Shown: piece after piece, positions 16,587 to 27,354 of the stretch
Layout of the letters: every line of letters begins with the position of its first letter
Numbering within the stretch: position 1 is the stretch's first letter
Assembly (NCBI RefSeq): GCF_001691555.1
Contig: NZ_MAYN01000008.1
Span: 638,617-702,616, forward strand
DNA length: 64,000 nt
From: Pantoea eucrina
Lineage (GTDB): Bacteria; Pseudomonadota; Gammaproteobacteria; Enterobacterales; Enterobacteriaceae
Direction: 5' to 3'
Made by a program: the position numbers and the translations under genes
Notes under the pieces: model-generated
What the model saw: only the letters and a program-made list of their open reading frames with translations
What the model was told of the DNA's origin: nothing
The model's database searches: none

Positions 16587-16790
16587 TCAGTGATTGGGCG
16601 GGATGGCAAAGCTTTTCAGCTGTACAACAAAATGCTGATGGCCGCGGGTAATACGGGCACCGCGATCGCACCAGTGCGTTGCCAGACGAAAGAAGTCGTC
16701 GCTGCCGATGTCATAGGCCAGTTCTACTTTGCTGATGCCTGAATACAGAAGGTCTTCTGCATCCTGCAGGCTTTTTGCTTTGATGACCAT
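16587..16790 (-). CDS. Hypothetical small protein (67 aa)
   Basis: Small ORF starting MVIKAKSLQDAEDLLYSGIS and ending in a His/Pro tail. The composition is protein-like: mixed alpha/beta pattern, a single Cys and no low complexity. GGGA lies about 8 bases before the ATG. It stands alone between the convergent yojI and the tRNA-Pro terminator. I do not recognise a named family. It may be one of the short conserved enterobacterial proteins of unknown function. Confidence 0.6.
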   Translation of the reverse strand: MVIKAKSLQDAEDLLYSGISKVELAYDIGSDDFFRLATHWCDRGARITRGHQHFVVQLKSFAIPPNH

Positions 16791-16978
16791 AATCGATTCC
16801 CGTCAAATAAAAGAGAGCATCAGAGTAGGGGATGTTCATGACACTTTTGTTGCGTTTTGATGAAAGCACACCATGACAGGCGCAAAATGTGATCGCGCTC
16901 AGTTGCAGAGGCAACTGGCTGAAAAATGAGAGTTTGAGAAAAAAAGGGTACGTATCGATAGTGCGCCGGACAGGCAAT

Positions 16979-17007
16979 AAAAAAGCAGCCATGAAGGCTG
17001 CTTTTTT
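16979..17007 (-). terminator. Terminator of tRNA-Pro
   Basis: GCAGCC pairs with GGCTGC around an ATGAA-type loop and is flanked by six A on one side and six T on the other, so it works in both directions. It lies 12 bases beyond the CCA end of the tRNA gene. Confidence 0.9.
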
Positions 17008-17018
17008 ACGGGATAATT

Positions 17019-17095
17019 TGGTCGGCACGAGAGGATTTGAACCTCCGACCCCTGACACCCCATGACAGTGCGCTACCAGGCTGCGCTACGTGCCG
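17019..17095 (-). tRNA. proL: tRNA-Pro (anticodon GGG)
   Basis: The 77-base minus-strand gene begins CGGCACGTAGCGCAGCCTGG and ends with an encoded CCA. The acceptor stem CGGCACG/CGTGCCG is complete. The anticodon GGG lies in TCATGGGGTGT, and the T-arm GGAGGTTCAAATCCTC is standard. In E. coli proL lies at the same place near yojI and the yej genes. Confidence 0.97.
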
Positions 17096-17167
17096 AACGT
17101 GGAAAACCATACTACTGATTCCCCAGACGATTGCAAGATGCGCCAGCGTTAACTGCCTCATATTTAA

Positions 17168-18919
17168 TCAGTTTGCCGTAAAGCGCTTCTCTTCCGTCAG
17201 CACCTGCAGCAGCAGCGCCAGCTGCGGCTTATGATCTTTCAGCTCGCGACCGCTGGCATCCCATGCGGTATAGCTGCCGCTGTTATTCAGCATCAGCGTT
17301 ACCGATGGCGTGGTGATCACCAGTTTGCCATCTTCACTGCTGGCTACCCAGTTATGGCTGCGCTGAGCGGCGAACAGATCTTCACCCTGCGAATAGCTGA
17401 CCGGGCTGGTGCGCACGTGCAGCAGACGCTGCATCAGCGTTGCCATCACATCCTGCTGATCGGTCAGGCGATCGATCGTCTGTGCAGGCGTGTTGGGCCA
17501 GTGCACCACCAGCGGAATCTGCAGCATCGCACGGTTGCCCGGGTTATCGCTGTTATTAAAGGTTACCGCACGCTGGGCGGTGATCACCACCACCGTATTT
17601 TTCAGCAGGTCGCGCTGCTGCAACGTGGTCAGTACTGCAGCAATCTGCTCATCCACGCTGCCCGCCTGGCGCATATAGCTGCGCTGACGCGCTTTCGTGC
17701 TGTCGCCGCTGGCCGTTATACCGTTCAGCGCTACCCAGGAAAACCAGGGAGAGCGGCTGCTTTTCTGACCATTGAGCCAGTTTTGCCACTGTGAGACGGT
17801 CTGGCTGTTAGGCTGCGAGGTCGCTTCCGGCAGCGTATAGTCCGCCAGCAGCGCCTGACGGTAGAGCGGCTGATTAAAGCCATCGGAGGAGAACAGGCCA
17901 AACTGGTAGCCCTGTGCGTTCAGTGCGTTCAGCAGCGCCGACGGAATGCGCGATGCCAGCACGCCATCCATATAGCTGGAAGAGATGCCGTAAAACAGGC
18001 CAAACACGCCTTTTTCCGGCTGTACGCCGGCGCTGTAGTGCCGGGTAAAACGGACATTCTCTGCAGCGAACTGCTTCAGCGATGGCAGCGCGCTGTCCAT
18101 AGTGGCGTTATTTACGCCATCAATGGTCAGCACCAGCAGATTGTGACCCGTTCCGCCATCACGGAAGCTAATATCACTTAGCGGATACTGCACCGACAGC
18201 GCTTCAGGATCGCCCTGCTGCACCAGACGGCGCTGATACTCCTGTGCATCCAGCAGACCGTGACGCTCCAGAAAGCGGCGTGCCGTCATGGGATAAGAGA
18301 GCGGCAGATTGGCGCGCTGCATGGTGACAGGGCGGTAGAAATTCGCATCGGCCCAGATGTAGAGCAGATGACTGGCAAAAAAGGCGCTGATAAACAGCGC
18401 AGCGAGCGGCTTGCCAAATGAGCGCCGGTTAAGACTGCGCAGTTTTTGCCAGCTCCAGGTGGCAAACAGCATCTCCACCAGAAAAATGCCCGGCACGCTG
18501 ATAAACATCAGCTGCCAGTCACGCGCCATCTCACTTTGATCGGGGTTAACCACCAGCTCCCAGACCACCGGATTAAGGTGGAGGTGAAAGCGGTTGAACA
18601 CGGCGCCGTCGACCATGATCAGCGTCAGCCCGGCGGTGGCAACGATCGCGGAGAGTACCCGCAGCAGACGCTGCGACATCACCACAAAGGTAAGCGGGAA
18701 GATGATCAGCAGATAGGCGGCAAAAACGATAAAGCTGAAATGCCCCATCCAGCTGGTAAAAGCGTAAATCCGGCCCGCCAGTGAGGAGGGCCAGTCAGCG
18801 ACCAACAGGTAGCGGCTGCCGAGAGCCAGCGCAAACAGGATATTAAACAGCGCGAACCAGTGCCCCCAGCTAATCATCTGGGAGACTTTTTCACGGTAGC
18901 GCTGCCGGTTGGTTACCAT
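17168..18919 (-). CDS. yejM: YejM/PbgA/LapC inner-membrane LPS-control protein (583 aa)
   Basis: Essential inner-membrane protein. In E. coli it senses lipid A at the periplasmic leaflet and restrains LapB/FtsH degradation of LpxC, setting the LPS level. Five membrane helices lie in residues 1-190, including [14 protein letters not shown] and [19 protein letters not shown] basic linker and a periplasmic sulfatase-like domain follow ([21 protein letters not shown]). The Thr/Ser nucleophile context of true sulfatases is altered, consistent with a non-enzymatic role. Length is close to E. coli (586 aa). It follows yejL after 22 bases on the same strand, the conserved pair. Confidence 0.96.
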   Translation of the reverse strand: MVTNRQRYREKVSQMISWGHWFALFNILFALALGSRYLLVADWPSSLAGRIYAFTSWMGHFSFIVFAAYLLIIFPLTFVVMSQRLLRVLSAIVATAGLTLIMVDGAVFNRFHLHLNPVVWELVVNPDQSEMARDWQLMFISVPGIFLVEMLFATWSWQKLRSLNRRSFGKPLAALFISAFFASHLLYIWADANFYRPVTMQRANLPLSYPMTARRFLERHGLLDAQEYQRRLVQQGDPEALSVQYPLSDISFRDGGTGHNLLVLTIDGVNNATMDSALPSLKQFAAENVRFTRHYSAGVQPEKGVFGLFYGISSSYMDGVLASRIPSALLNALNAQGYQFGLFSSDGFNQPLYRQALLADYTLPEATSQPNSQTVSQWQNWLNGQKSSRSPWFSWVALNGITASGDSTKARQRSYMRQAGSVDEQIAAVLTTLQQRDLLKNTVVVITAQRAVTFNNSDNPGNRAMLQIPLVVHWPNTPAQTIDRLTDQQDVMATLMQRLLHVRTSPVSYSQGEDLFAAQRSHNWVASSEDGKLVITTPSVTLMLNNSGSYTAWDASGRELKDHKPQLALLLQVLTEEKRFTAN

Positions 18920-18941
18920 ATATAGGGATCAGATCTGCAAA

Positions 18942-19169
18942 TTAATGAGCGTTATCATCGCGCACGGAAGACTGCAACGCTTCCGCAAATGACCGGGCCA
19001 GGCTGCGGCGCTGGGCTGGTGCGATATCGGAGTTGATCAAATTGGTGACCATGTTTCCCAGAACCATCAGGGAAAGATCGAGAGGCGCTTTGTCTTTTTC
19101 AAGAACCTGCGCCAGCTGTGCGAGAAGCTGCTCAACGCGCTCGTCGCTATAACGGGATGATTGTGGCAT
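18942..19169 (-). CDS. yejL: YejL, DUF1414 small protein (75 aa)
   Basis: Small helical cytoplasmic protein of unknown function, conserved next to yejM in enterobacteria. The sequence [20 protein letters not shown] and the core [19 protein letters not shown] are typical of the family, and 75 residues is the normal size. It is divergent from yejK, so the 158-base region 19170-19327 carries both promoters. Confidence 0.95.
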   Translation of the reverse strand: MPQSSRYSDERVEQLLAQLAQVLEKDKAPLDLSLMVLGNMVTNLINSDIAPAQRRSLARSFAEALQSSVRDDNAH

Positions 19170-19327
19170 ATCGTCGACTAATCAAGTGTGAAAAGCCGGT
19201 ATAGTACCGTAACCATGTGCTTTTTTCCGCACTTTTATCGCAGGCAGAGCGATCAGTTTGTGCGCGCAGTTGAAAGCGGCGGCGGGCGGTGATTGAATAC
19301 GCCCCTGAGTTTAAAGGAGAGTCTATC

Positions 19328-20332
19328 ATGAGTCTGGATATTGACCAGATTGCCCTGCATCAGTTAATCAAACGCGACGAGAATCAGCTGGAGCTGGTAC
19401 TGCGCGATACGCTGCTGCCGGTTACGCAGGCGGTAAGCAGCATGGCTGAAGAGCTGCATCGCGTTTACAGTGCTAAAAGCAAAGCCTATGGTCTGTTTAA
19501 TGAAGACAGCGAACTGGCCGACGCGCTGCGCAACTGTCGTCGCGGGCAGGATGACTTCCTGGCATTCAGCCGGGCTGCCACCGGCCGTCTCCGCGATGAG
19601 CTGAGTAAATACCCGTTTGCTGACGGTGGCGTGGTGCTGTTTATGCACTACCGCTATCTGGCGGTAGAGTATCTGCTGGTTGCGGTGCTGAACAGTCAGT
19701 CCAGCATGCGCGTTAATGAACAGCTGGATATCAGCAGCACGCACTATCTCGACATCAATCACGCCGATATTGTGGCGCGCATCGATCTTACCGAGTGGGA
19801 AACCAACCCGGAATCAACGCGCTATCTTACTTTTCTGCGGGGACGCGTCGGACGCAAGGTTGCTGACTTCTTTATGGATTTTCTCGGCGCCAGCGTGGGC
19901 CTCGACACTAAGGCGCAGAACCGCGGCCTGCTGCAGGCGGTCGATGATTACTGCGCTGAGTCAAATCTGGATAAGAACGAGCGGCAGAACTATCGTCAGC
20001 AGGTTTACAGCTACTGTAACGAACAGCTGCAGGCGGGTGAGGAGATTGCGCTGGACGATCTCTCACAGGAGTTACCACCTCTGGGTGATAAAAGCTTTCA
20101 GGCGTTTACGCAGGAGCAGGGTTATGAGCTGGAGGAGCACTTTCCGGCTGACCGCAGCACGCTGCGCCAGCTGACTAAATTTTCCGGCAGCGGTGGCGGG
20201 TTAACGCTGAATTTTGATGCGCTGCTGCTTGGCGAGCGTATCTTCTGGGATCCGGCAACCGATACCCTGACGATTAAAGGCACACCGCCTAATTTGCGCG
20301 ATCAGCTGCAGCGTCGTACCGGCGGGAAGTAA
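19328..20332 (+). CDS. yejK: YejK/NdpA nucleoid-associated protein (334 aa)
   Basis: Nucleoid-associated protein. In E. coli it binds DNA non-specifically and interacts with topoisomerase IV and gyrase. The sequence begins [20 protein letters not shown] and ends with the QLQRRTGGK tail; size equals the family (335 aa). AAAGGAG precedes this ATG, so the 13 residues upstream in frame are not coding. It converges on rplY with a shared bidirectional terminator. Confidence 0.96.
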   Translation: MSLDIDQIALHQLIKRDENQLELVLRDTLLPVTQAVSSMAEELHRVYSAKSKAYGLFNEDSELADALRNCRRGQDDFLAFSRAATGRLRDELSKYPFADGGVVLFMHYRYLAVEYLLVAVLNSQSSMRVNEQLDISSTHYLDINHADIVARIDLTEWETNPESTRYLTFLRGRVGRKVADFFMDFLGASVGLDTKAQNRGLLQAVDDYCAESNLDKNERQNYRQQVYSYCNEQLQAGEEIALDDLSQELPPLGDKSFQAFTQEQGYELEEHFPADRSTLRQLTKFSGSGGGLTLNFDALLLGERIFWDPATDTLTIKGTPPNLRDQLQRRTGGK

Positions 20333-20343
20333 ATCACCGGCAT

Positions 20344-20371
20344 AAAAAAACGCCGCAAAAGCGGCGTTTTT
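20344..20371. terminator. Bidirectional terminator between yejK and rplY
   Basis: CGCCGC pairs with GCGGCG around AAAA, with seven A upstream and five T downstream. It serves convergent yejK (+) and rplY (-). Confidence 0.92.
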
Positions 20372-20388
20372 CCCGATGTCGTCTGCGA

Positions 20389-20673
20389 TTACGCGCGAAC
20401 GAAGTCGATGTGGTGCAGTTTTGGCTTGAACGGGTGACGCTGAACAGCCTGAACTTTAACCTTCGTTTCTTTACCGTCAACAACCAGCGTCAGCACATCG
20501 GTGTAGAACTCAGGCTTAACCTGCATGTTCATCACGGAGTCGTGATCCAGTTCGATAGAAACTGCAGCTTCATTTCCGCCATAGATGATAGCCGGGAACT
20601 TGTTAGCTGTGCGCAGGCGGCGGCTCGCACCCTTACCCTGCTCTTTACGTACTTCTGCGTTGATAGTGAACAT
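20389..20673 (-). CDS. rplY: 50S ribosomal protein L25 (94 aa)
   Basis: Short form of the L25/Ctc family, which binds 5S rRNA in the central protuberance. [20 protein letters not shown] and the HHIDFVRA end are family hallmarks. Two ATG codons are adjacent; the second is used here because the family starts with MFT. A GAAGAG element lies 5-8 bases upstream and could serve either. Confidence 0.97.
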   Translation of the reverse strand: MFTINAEVRKEQGKGASRRLRTANKFPAIIYGGNEAAVSIELDHDSVMNMQVKPEFYTDVLTLVVDGKETKVKVQAVQRHPFKPKLHHIDFVRA

Positions 20674-20803
20674 CATTATTTCTCTTCAATAATTCCTGCT
20701 ACAGGCGACCCAGCAACAGGACGGTTATTCAAACGCTTGTGCGGATGCAAAAGCGGGCGGGATTATAGCCGGATCGGGGCAGGGGGGCAAATGATTCTGC
20801 CAT

Positions 20804-22564
20804 CTAGCGCAGCTCATTGGCGCGGCGGAAGCGCCCCTGGTAATCAAACACTTTCTCCCGCACCTGCCAGAACTGTCCCCGGGCACGCGCTACCACGAAG
20901 TCAGGATGACGCAGCAGCGGCTGCAGCGCGACCACATCGGCCGCCTGCTGCCAGCCTAGCTCCATGCCGGGCGCGCGCTGATGCGGCCGCATAAACAGCT
21001 GCTCAAACGCCTTCCGCTGTGCGGGTGTCTGCAGCCGGAAGCGTTCGCTGACGTCGCTGCCATCCTCATCGTAATAGGTGGCTTTCAGCCATTCTCCCTT
21101 GTCATCACGGCCATGCGCCAGCGTCATACCGCTGCAGCGCAGCACCCGCGCATCTTTCAGCTTCAGCGCCGCTTTCAGCATGTCATCGGGGTCGACTAAT
21201 ATTTTGTCGCACTGCTGGCAGCGCCGTGCGGCGATATCATTTTCAGCGCCGCAGTCAGGGCAGCTTTTAAAGCGAAAGCGAAAATCGCACTGCTCACGTC
21301 CGCCTTCATCATCCTCCAGAATGCCCTGGCAGCGGCGGCCAAAATGTTCAATCACCTGTCCGTCTTCAGTGGCTTTGCCCCAGAAGGTATTAGCAAACCC
21401 GCAGGCGGGGCAGAACACCTGCACCGGTTGATTGTCACTGGCGCCTTTTGGCGCACCCACTTCCGGCGTAAAGAGATCGTGCGGATTACCGGCGTAGTCG
21501 AGGATCAGGCAGTCGCGTTTATCCGGCGCCAGGCGCAGTCCGCGTCCGACTATCTGCTGATAGAGGCTGACGGATTCAGTCGGGCGCAGAATCGCGATGA
21601 GATCCACGTGTGGCGCATCAAAACCGGTGGTCAGAACCGCCACGTTAACCAGAAACTTCAGCTGCTGCGCTTTAAACTGCTGAATCAGCCGGTCGCGCTC
21701 TTTAACCGCGGTTTCGGCCGATACCAGGGCACTGTTCTCCGGCAGCAATGATAATATCTCACGCGCGTGTTCAACCGTGGCGGCAAAAATCATTACGCCG
21801 CGCCGATCGTCGGCAAACTCAACGATCTGGCGGATAATCTGTGGCGTGACGCGCTGCTGCTGTTTCAGTTCACGGTTGAGATCCGCTTCGCTGAACAGGC
21901 CGCTGTTCTGCGGCACCAGCCGGCTGAAATCGTACTGTACCACCGGCATATCAAGACGTTCCGGCGGCACCAGAAAACCGTGTTTGATCATATAGCGCAA
22001 CGGCAACTCGTAGATGCAGTCGCGAAACAGCGCTTTTTCATCGCCGCGTACCATGCCGTGATAGTGGAACTGATAGATCCAGCCTTTACCCAGCCGGAAC
22101 GGCGTCGCGGTCAGCCCCAGCAGGCGCAGCTGCGGATTATGCTGGCGCAGGTGGCTGAACAGCTGCTGATACTGGCTTTCCTCATTGTCGCTGATGCGAT
22201 GACACTCATCGACAATCACCAGTGAAAATGCGCTGTCGAAGCGATCAAGATTACGCGCCACGGACTGTACGCTGCCAAAGACCACTTTGCCGTCGCTCTG
22301 CCTGCGCTGCAGGCCGGCCGCAAAAATATCCGCCTCCAGCCCGTAAGCCTGATACTTGCTGTGGTTCTGCTCGACCAGCTCTTTGACGTGCGCCAGCACC
22401 AGCACCCGGCCACGCGCCAGCCGCGCCAGTTCAGCAATCACCAGGCTTTTACCGGCACCGGTGGGCAGCACAATCATTGCCGGCGTGGTATGGCGCCGGA
22501 AGTGTGCGACGGTTGCATCAACCGCTTCCTGTTGATAGGGACGAAGTGTAAAGGCCATCAGCAT
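20804..22564 (-). CDS. radD: RadD (YejH) superfamily 2 ATPase, DNA repair (586 aa)
   Basis: RecQ-like/UvrB-like ATPase. In E. coli it protects against DNA crosslinks and breaks and stimulates RecA strand exchange. The helicase motifs are in order: Q-type [11 protein letters not shown], Walker A PTGAGKS, DECH box (IVDECHR), TATPF, then [12 protein letters not shown] and QIVGRGLR. The C-terminal zinc cluster has paired [15 protein letters not shown] and RRCQQCD cysteines. Length equals E. coli. The start is ambiguous between M1 and M3 (MAFTLRPYQ), and neither has a clear ribosome-binding site. Confidence 0.96.
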   Translation of the reverse strand: MLMAFTLRPYQQEAVDATVAHFRRHTTPAMIVLPTGAGKSLVIAELARLARGRVLVLAHVKELVEQNHSKYQAYGLEADIFAAGLQRRQSDGKVVFGSVQSVARNLDRFDSAFSLVIVDECHRISDNEESQYQQLFSHLRQHNPQLRLLGLTATPFRLGKGWIYQFHYHGMVRGDEKALFRDCIYELPLRYMIKHGFLVPPERLDMPVVQYDFSRLVPQNSGLFSEADLNRELKQQQRVTPQIIRQIVEFADDRRGVMIFAATVEHAREILSLLPENSALVSAETAVKERDRLIQQFKAQQLKFLVNVAVLTTGFDAPHVDLIAILRPTESVSLYQQIVGRGLRLAPDKRDCLILDYAGNPHDLFTPEVGAPKGASDNQPVQVFCPACGFANTFWGKATEDGQVIEHFGRRCQGILEDDEGGREQCDFRFRFKSCPDCGAENDIAARRCQQCDKILVDPDDMLKAALKLKDARVLRCSGMTLAHGRDDKGEWLKATYYDEDGSDVSERFRLQTPAQRKAFEQLFMRPHQRAPGMELGWQQAADVVALQPLLRHPDFVVARARGQFWQVREKVFDYQGRFRRANELR

Positions 22565-22749
22565 AAACTTTTTTCTGGATCAGAGGCATATTATGCCATG
22601 TAAGCGGATGAAACGCAGGATCGGCACTATTAGCAGGCAAAGCTTCAGGCTATACTGCCCGCACTTTTTTAACGGTTAACCCGGCGGACGTATTCCGTGC
22701 ACAGGCACCGTTTCAGTTTTTCCCCCGCAGTAACAGGCAAAGCGAATTC

Positions 22750-23472
22750 ATGCGACTCGACAAATTCATATCTCAGCAACTGGAAGTTAGCCGTGCTATC
22801 GCTGGCCGCGAAATTCGCGCCAGAAAGATCACCATCAATGGCGAAATTGTGCGCGATACCTCGTACAAAGTGATGCCGGAAGATGATATTGCCTATGATG
22901 GCAACCCGCTGGTGGTTCAGCAGGGACCGCGCTACTTTATGCTGAACAAGCCGCAGGGCTATGTCTGCTCTACAGACGATCCCGATCATCCCACTATCCT
23001 CTATTTTATTGAGGAGCCGTCAGCTTATAAGCTGCACGCCGCCGGGCGACTCGATATTGATACCACCGGTCTGGTGCTGCTGACGGATGATGGTCAGTGG
23101 TCGCATCGCATCACCTCGCCGCGTCATCATTTAGAGAAAACCTATCTGGTAGAGGTGGAAGCGCCACTCGATCCGGCGCTGGTGGAAACATTTGCTGCCG
23201 GTATCCAGCTGCACAATGAGAAGACGCTGACCAGGCCTGCCCGGCTGGAGATCCTCGATGAGAAAGCAGCGCGACTGACGATCGGCGAAGGCCGTTATCA
23301 CCAGGTGAAGCGCATGTTTGCCGCGATGGGAAATCATGTGGTTGCGCTCCATCGTGAGAGCATCGGCACGATTGTACTGGATGAGGCGCTGGAAGAGGGC
23401 GAATATCGCGCACTGACCCCGGAAGAGATTGACAGCATCGGGCTGCCAGACGAACTGAAACAGCACAAATAA
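22750..23472 (+). CDS. rsuA: RsuA 16S rRNA pseudouridine-516 synthase (240 aa)
   Basis: Modifies U516 of 16S rRNA. An N-terminal S4-like RNA-binding domain ([20 protein letters not shown]) is followed by the catalytic domain. The nucleophile is D102 in [10 protein letters not shown], the same number as in E. coli RsuA. It forms a likely operon with bcr, 11 bases downstream. Confidence 0.96.
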   Translation: MRLDKFISQQLEVSRAIAGREIRARKITINGEIVRDTSYKVMPEDDIAYDGNPLVVQQGPRYFMLNKPQGYVCSTDDPDHPTILYFIEEPSAYKLHAAGRLDIDTTGLVLLTDDGQWSHRITSPRHHLEKTYLVEVEAPLDPALVETFAAGIQLHNEKTLTRPARLEILDEKAARLTIGEGRYHQVKRMFAAMGNHVVALHRESIGTIVLDEALEEGEYRALTPEEIDSIGLPDELKQHK

Positions 23473-23483
23473 CGGAGTAAAGG

Positions 23484-24677
23484 GTGCGCAAGGAGAAAAA
23501 TTCCCCGGCGGGATTAGTGGTGATTCTGGGATTGCTGGCGATGCTGATGCCGCTCTCCATTGATATGTATCTGCCCGCTATGCCGCAGATTGCCCGCGAG
23601 TTTGCCGTGTCCGCGGGCAGCGTGCAGATGACGCTGAATCTCTACATTCTGGGATTTGCTATCGGGCAGCTGGTGTATGGTCCGCTGGCCGACAGCTATG
23701 GCCGCAAGCCGGTCATTGTGCTGGGCACGCTGATTTTTGCCTGTGCCGCCGCCGCCTGCGCACTCTCCGGCTCTATTGATCAGCTGATCCTGATGCGCTT
23801 TCTGCATGGTCTCTCTGCTGCTGCTGCCAGCGTGGTTATTAACGCCCTGATGCGCGACAGTTATTCAAAAGAGGACTTTTCGCGCATGATGTCGTTTGTG
23901 CTGCTGATCACGACCATCGCACCGCTGGTGGCACCGGTGCTGGGTGGGTGGCTGCTGCTTATCTGGAGCTGGCACGCAATCTTCTGGGCGCTGGCGATTG
24001 CCGCGCTGATCACCACCGTGCTGGTGGTGACACAGGTGCGTGAGACGCTGAAGCCGGAACAGCGTCAGCGCTTTCATCTGCGTACCATGCTGGGCAATTT
24101 TGTAGCGCTGGTACGCCATAAGCGGGTGTTCGGCTATATGCTGGCCAGCGGCTTCTCGTTTGCCGGTTTATTTGCGTTTCTCAACGCCGGTCCCTTTGTT
24201 TATATCGAAGTCAATCACGTCTCGCCGCAGGATTTTGGCTACTATTTCGGCCTGAATATCATCTTTCTTTTTGTGATGACGCTGATTAACAGCCGTGCGG
24301 TGCGCCGTTTTGGCCCGCTGAAGATGTTTCGCCTGGGACTGACCATTCAGTTTGCCATGGGCCTCTGGCTGCTGATTGTCAGCGCGCTGCAGCTCGGCTT
24401 TCTGCCGCTGGTGCTGGGCGTAGCGATGTTTATCGGCTGTGTTTCTATCGTCTCCTCTAACGCCATGGCAATTGTACTCGATGAGTTTCCGCACATGGCG
24501 GGAACTGCCTCGTCGCTGGCAGGCACGCTGCGCTTTGGCGTCGGCGGCCTGGTGGGTGCGCTGCTGTCGCTGGTCAGCATGAACAGCGCATGGCCAATGG
24601 TGGCAACAATTGCACTGTGCGCCACCCTTTCCCTGATTCTGTTTAGCTACGCTGCCCGCCCGCGCAAAACCACCTAA
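23484..24677 (+). CDS. bcr: Bcr/CflA multidrug efflux MFS transporter (397 aa, GTG start)
   Basis: Twelve-helix proton-driven drug exporter. The E. coli homologue gives resistance to bicyclomycin and sulfonamides and exports cysteine. Family motifs [15 protein letters not shown], the GRKPV loop after helix 2, [22 protein letters not shown] and [29 protein letters not shown] are present. The start codon is GTG, with GGAG 6 bases upstream. It is followed by a cluster of palindromic repeats. Confidence 0.95.
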   Translation: MRKEKNSPAGLVVILGLLAMLMPLSIDMYLPAMPQIAREFAVSAGSVQMTLNLYILGFAIGQLVYGPLADSYGRKPVIVLGTLIFACAAAACALSGSIDQLILMRFLHGLSAAAASVVINALMRDSYSKEDFSRMMSFVLLITTIAPLVAPVLGGWLLLIWSWHAIFWALAIAALITTVLVVTQVRETLKPEQRQRFHLRTMLGNFVALVRHKRVFGYMLASGFSFAGLFAFLNAGPFVYIEVNHVSPQDFGYYFGLNIIFLFVMTLINSRAVRRFGPLKMFRLGLTIQFAMGLWLLIVSALQLGFLPLVLGVAMFIGCVSIVSSNAMAIVLDEFPHMAGTASSLAGTLRFGVGGLVGALLSLVSMNSAWPMVATIALCATLSLILFSYAARPRKTT

Positions 24678-24684
24678 TCCCCCA

Positions 24685-24866
24685 GGGCCGCATAAATGCG
24701 GCGCCCCATACCGCTCAGGGCCGCATAAATGCGGCCCCTACATTTATGTGGTGCTCTATCCCCTCCGGGCCGCAAATGCTGGTTTCCGCTCCCGGGCCGC
24801 ATATAGGTGGTGCTCTGCCCCCTGTAGGGGCCGCATTTATGCGGCCCTGGCGTATTTATGCGGCCC
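24685..24866. repeat. Cluster of GGGCCGCAT palindromes after bcr
   Basis: Complete units of the form GGGCCGCAT-NN-ATGCGGCCC lie at 24718-24737 (AA centre) and 24828-24847 (TT centre). A near-complete unit is at 24685-24706, and broken units are at 24767-24779, 24794-24808 and 24853-24866. The same design with other arm bases recurs at 40321-40512 and 42478-42504. This is a REP-like extragenic palindrome. Confidence 0.85.
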
Positions 24867-24879
24867 TGGCATATTCATA

Positions 24880-25209
24880 CGCGCACGGCATATTTCCCCT
24901 CCTCAGGCAAAAAAGAGAACGCGGCTCGCGAATCGCCAGCTATTCGTTATGCTTAATGTTTCCATGATGTGAAAATTTTTAGACAAAAAAGTAACGCTAA
25001 TGCGTATAAACTGGTTGTCTGTATCTGACGATCGCGGTAAACATAGGCCTGACTGCGAGAACGCTCGCAAATAACGCTTTTTTTCGATGGTTTTGTATTT
25101 AAAACGCGAAGGTCATCACTGACATCCGTTTTTTGATTTGAGGTGGGATTTCCGGCTATGAGCATGCGGGCTCTGGCGGGAAACAGGATCAATATCTTTG
25201 GGGAACCCT
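24880..25209. other. Long leader/promoter region before yejG
   Basis: A 330-base AT-rich stretch without a gene. It contains a hairpin TGCGAG (25054-25059)/CTCGCA (25064-25069), followed 8 bases later by a run of seven T or more (25078-25084). This could be a transcript end or attenuator. No recognised riboswitch is seen. Confidence 0.4.
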
Positions 25210-25536
25210 ATGCTGCAACTCTCTGTTGTGCATCGTCTGCCACAGCTTTATCGCTGGTCTGCAGATCAGATAGGCGAGATTGAACTGCTGGAAACCACCA
25301 GCGGCATTAATGATGAAGATCTGGTTGCGCTGAGACTGCTGAGCCATGAAGGGTCGCTGGCGCTGGATATTCTGCATCAGCTGCGCGAAACGCTGGCGCA
25401 AATCCAGGTAGAGTGCAAAATCGCCCGTTGTGAAGGGCATCCCTGTCTGCTGATCCAGCGGATTAACGAAAGTGCCGCCAGCTGCTGCCTGAAAAATCAG
25501 GGCGTGGCGATTGCAGAAGATTTTACCGGCCGCTGA
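25210..25536 (+). CDS. yejG: YejG family protein (108 aa)
   Basis: Small conserved enterobacterial protein. The start MLQLSVVHRLPQLYRWSADQ and the C-terminal half CEGHPCLLIQ...CCLKNQGVAIAE clearly match E. coli YejG (114 aa). The biochemical role is unknown; links to aminoglycoside response have been reported for the E. coli protein. The ATG at 25210 has GGGGA about 5 bases upstream. A TTG four codons earlier is in frame but lacks support. Confidence 0.9.
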   Translation: MLQLSVVHRLPQLYRWSADQIGEIELLETTSGINDEDLVALRLLSHEGSLALDILHQLRETLAQIQVECKIARCEGHPCLLIQRINESAASCCLKNQGVAIAEDFTGR

Positions 25537-25551
25537 CAGCCGGGCTTCAGC

Positions 25552-27144
25552 TTAGCCGGTAAGCGTATTTATATCGCCATACCCGAAATGCGGAAAGTTT
25601 TGATAGTAGCTGACTAACTTTTCCGGCCGCAGCGGCCTGCTGAACAGATATCCCTGCAGGTGCGTCACGCCACGGCTGACCAGCCAGCTGGCCTGCTCGC
25701 GGGTCTCCACACCCTCAGCCACCGTTTTCAGATTGAGCTTCTTAGCCAGCAGCAGCACTGCGTCCAGTACCGGAGAGGTCAGCGTCTCCGTGCCGATACT
25801 CTGAACAAATCCCCGATCGATTTTCAGATAGTCAAAAGGATACTTTTCCAGATAGATCAGGGCGCTATGTCCGGTTCCGAAATCATCAATGGCAATGCTG
25901 AACTGGTTAGCATGCAGCCAGGCAAACACCTCTCCGGCATTCGTTTCTCTCACCATAGTGCGTTCAGTGATCTCAAACACATAGCTGAAGTGATCTGCCG
26001 GCATTCCGGCCAGCCATGTCCGCACGTCGTGACGGAAACTGTCGGCTGCCAGATGCAGAGGTGAGAGGTTAAGGCTCAGACGCGTGCCGCGCGGTAGCTG
26101 CTGGCTAAGGGTATGCGCGTCGCGCGCCACCAGGTGAAACAGATGCCGGGTCAGCGGAATAATCAGGTTTTGCGCTTCGGCATAGCTGATAAATACATCG
26201 GGCGGGATCGCGCCTTCGATGGGATGTGCCCAGCGCAGCAGGGCTTCCACGCCATAAGGTTGTTCGTTATGCGCCGTAATTAACGGCTGGTATTCGACAT
26301 AGAACTGCCCGCGCCTGATGGCCAGCATAATCTCGCGCGCCGGGCGCTGGCGGCGGTTAAGCAGCACGCCGGTCAGGCAGCCGATCATCAGCGCAAACAG
26401 CACGCCCGTCAGCAGCGTCATTTGATAGTCGCGCATTGCCAGCGTGCTGCCATAAAGAACAAAACGAATATCACTCTGAGGCAGTGCAAGGGTAGCCAGT
26501 CCGGCTGGCAGGTCGCGGCGCGGAATAGTGTGGCTGACGTCACTCTTCAGCGCATCATTGCCAATAACCAGCGCCATGCCGGTGATTTCAGGGTAATAAG
26601 AGGCGAGCAGCTGATAGGGCGCAAGGGAGAGGTTAATCGTTGTCATAATGCCGCTCTCAGCGCTGCCGGGATATTTGAGCCACAGCGCCAGCGCCGGGCG
26701 CGACGGCAGCAGCGGGGTGCCCGGCAGCAGCCGTAAATCGCGATCGCTTTCCAGGTCGGTGGCGGGTGAAATCTCACTGGCAGGCAGTCTGAAGGCGCCG
26801 GTGGCCGATGAGCAATAGGCGAGGCCGTCCCGCACCAGCAGAATCGCGCGGATATTATCTGCAAAGGCAGCACGTGAGGTGAGCTCACGGCTGACGCTGT
26901 TGCAATCCAGCAGCGTATACTGCTGTAGCGGACGCAGCGTATCGGTCAGCGCTGACAGCATCTGCTGCAGGTCGTCCACGCTGTGTTGCAGCAGCAGCTC
27001 ATGCTGCTGCTGGCGTTTATGCCAGGTCAGCGACAGCAGGATGCTGATGAAAAGAATAAACGAAACCATACCTGCCAGCGCACTCTTCCGGAACAGACGG
27101 CGCGTATGCGTAGCGTGCGGTTTCAGCGTCCGCGACAGAGGCAT
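25552..27144 (-). CDS. pdeN: PdeN-like CSS-motif EAL phosphodiesterase (530 aa)
   Basis: Inner-membrane cyclic-di-GMP phosphodiesterase. A first helix (about residues 23-42) is followed by a periplasmic CSS domain of about 200 residues with the redox-sensing Cys pair (LLDCNSVSR and AYCSSATG). A second helix (LLTGVLFALMIGCLTGVLL) leads to a cytoplasmic EAL domain. Catalytic motifs look complete: VEALLRW, NLSP, FEITE, DDFGTGHSALIYL, KIDRGFV and AEGVE. In E. coli the paralogue at this locus is PdeN (Rtn), next to mepS as here. Other CSS-EAL paralogues are similar, so the symbol rests on synteny. Confidence 0.9.
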   Translation of the reverse strand: MPLSRTLKPHATHTRRLFRKSALAGMVSFILFISILLSLTWHKRQQQHELLLQHSVDDLQQMLSALTDTLRPLQQYTLLDCNSVSRELTSRAAFADNIRAILLVRDGLAYCSSATGAFRLPASEISPATDLESDRDLRLLPGTPLLPSRPALALWLKYPGSAESGIMTTINLSLAPYQLLASYYPEITGMALVIGNDALKSDVSHTIPRRDLPAGLATLALPQSDIRFVLYGSTLAMRDYQMTLLTGVLFALMIGCLTGVLLNRRQRPAREIMLAIRRGQFYVEYQPLITAHNEQPYGVEALLRWAHPIEGAIPPDVFISYAEAQNLIIPLTRHLFHLVARDAHTLSQQLPRGTRLSLNLSPLHLAADSFRHDVRTWLAGMPADHFSYVFEITERTMVRETNAGEVFAWLHANQFSIAIDDFGTGHSALIYLEKYPFDYLKIDRGFVQSIGTETLTSPVLDAVLLLAKKLNLKTVAEGVETREQASWLVSRGVTHLQGYLFSRPLRPEKLVSYYQNFPHFGYGDINTLTG

Positions 27145-27289
27145 GGTGTCAATGTTCCTGATATTGCCATGTAAGTAAAACCGTATACGGCTGCACTGGA
27201 TAGGCAGTGAGAATATAACGAGGATGCAAAGAAAGTCTTGTTATATTTCTGATTACCAACCGGATTTTAGCGGGGTATCTATCCGCAAT

Positions 27290-27315
27290 AAAAAAACGCT
27301 GCCGGGGCAGCGTTT
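27290..27315 (-). terminator. Terminator of mepS
   Basis: AAACGCTGCC (27294-27303) pairs with GGCAGCGTTT (27306-27315). On the minus strand it is followed by seven T. It lies 40 bases past the mepS stop. Confidence 0.9.
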
Positions 27316-27354
27316 CTGTTTTCTCTGGCTGAGAGAATCATCGGAGAAAAGGGA

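Noticed and set aside
16711..17058. Minus-strand ORF of 115 aa over the tRNA-Pro gene
   Set aside because: It starts inside the tRNA and crosses its terminator; it is incidental.
24746..24972. Two overlapping plus-strand ORFs of 73-74 aa after bcr
   Set aside because: They run through the palindromic repeat cluster and reflect its GC-rich units rather than a protein.
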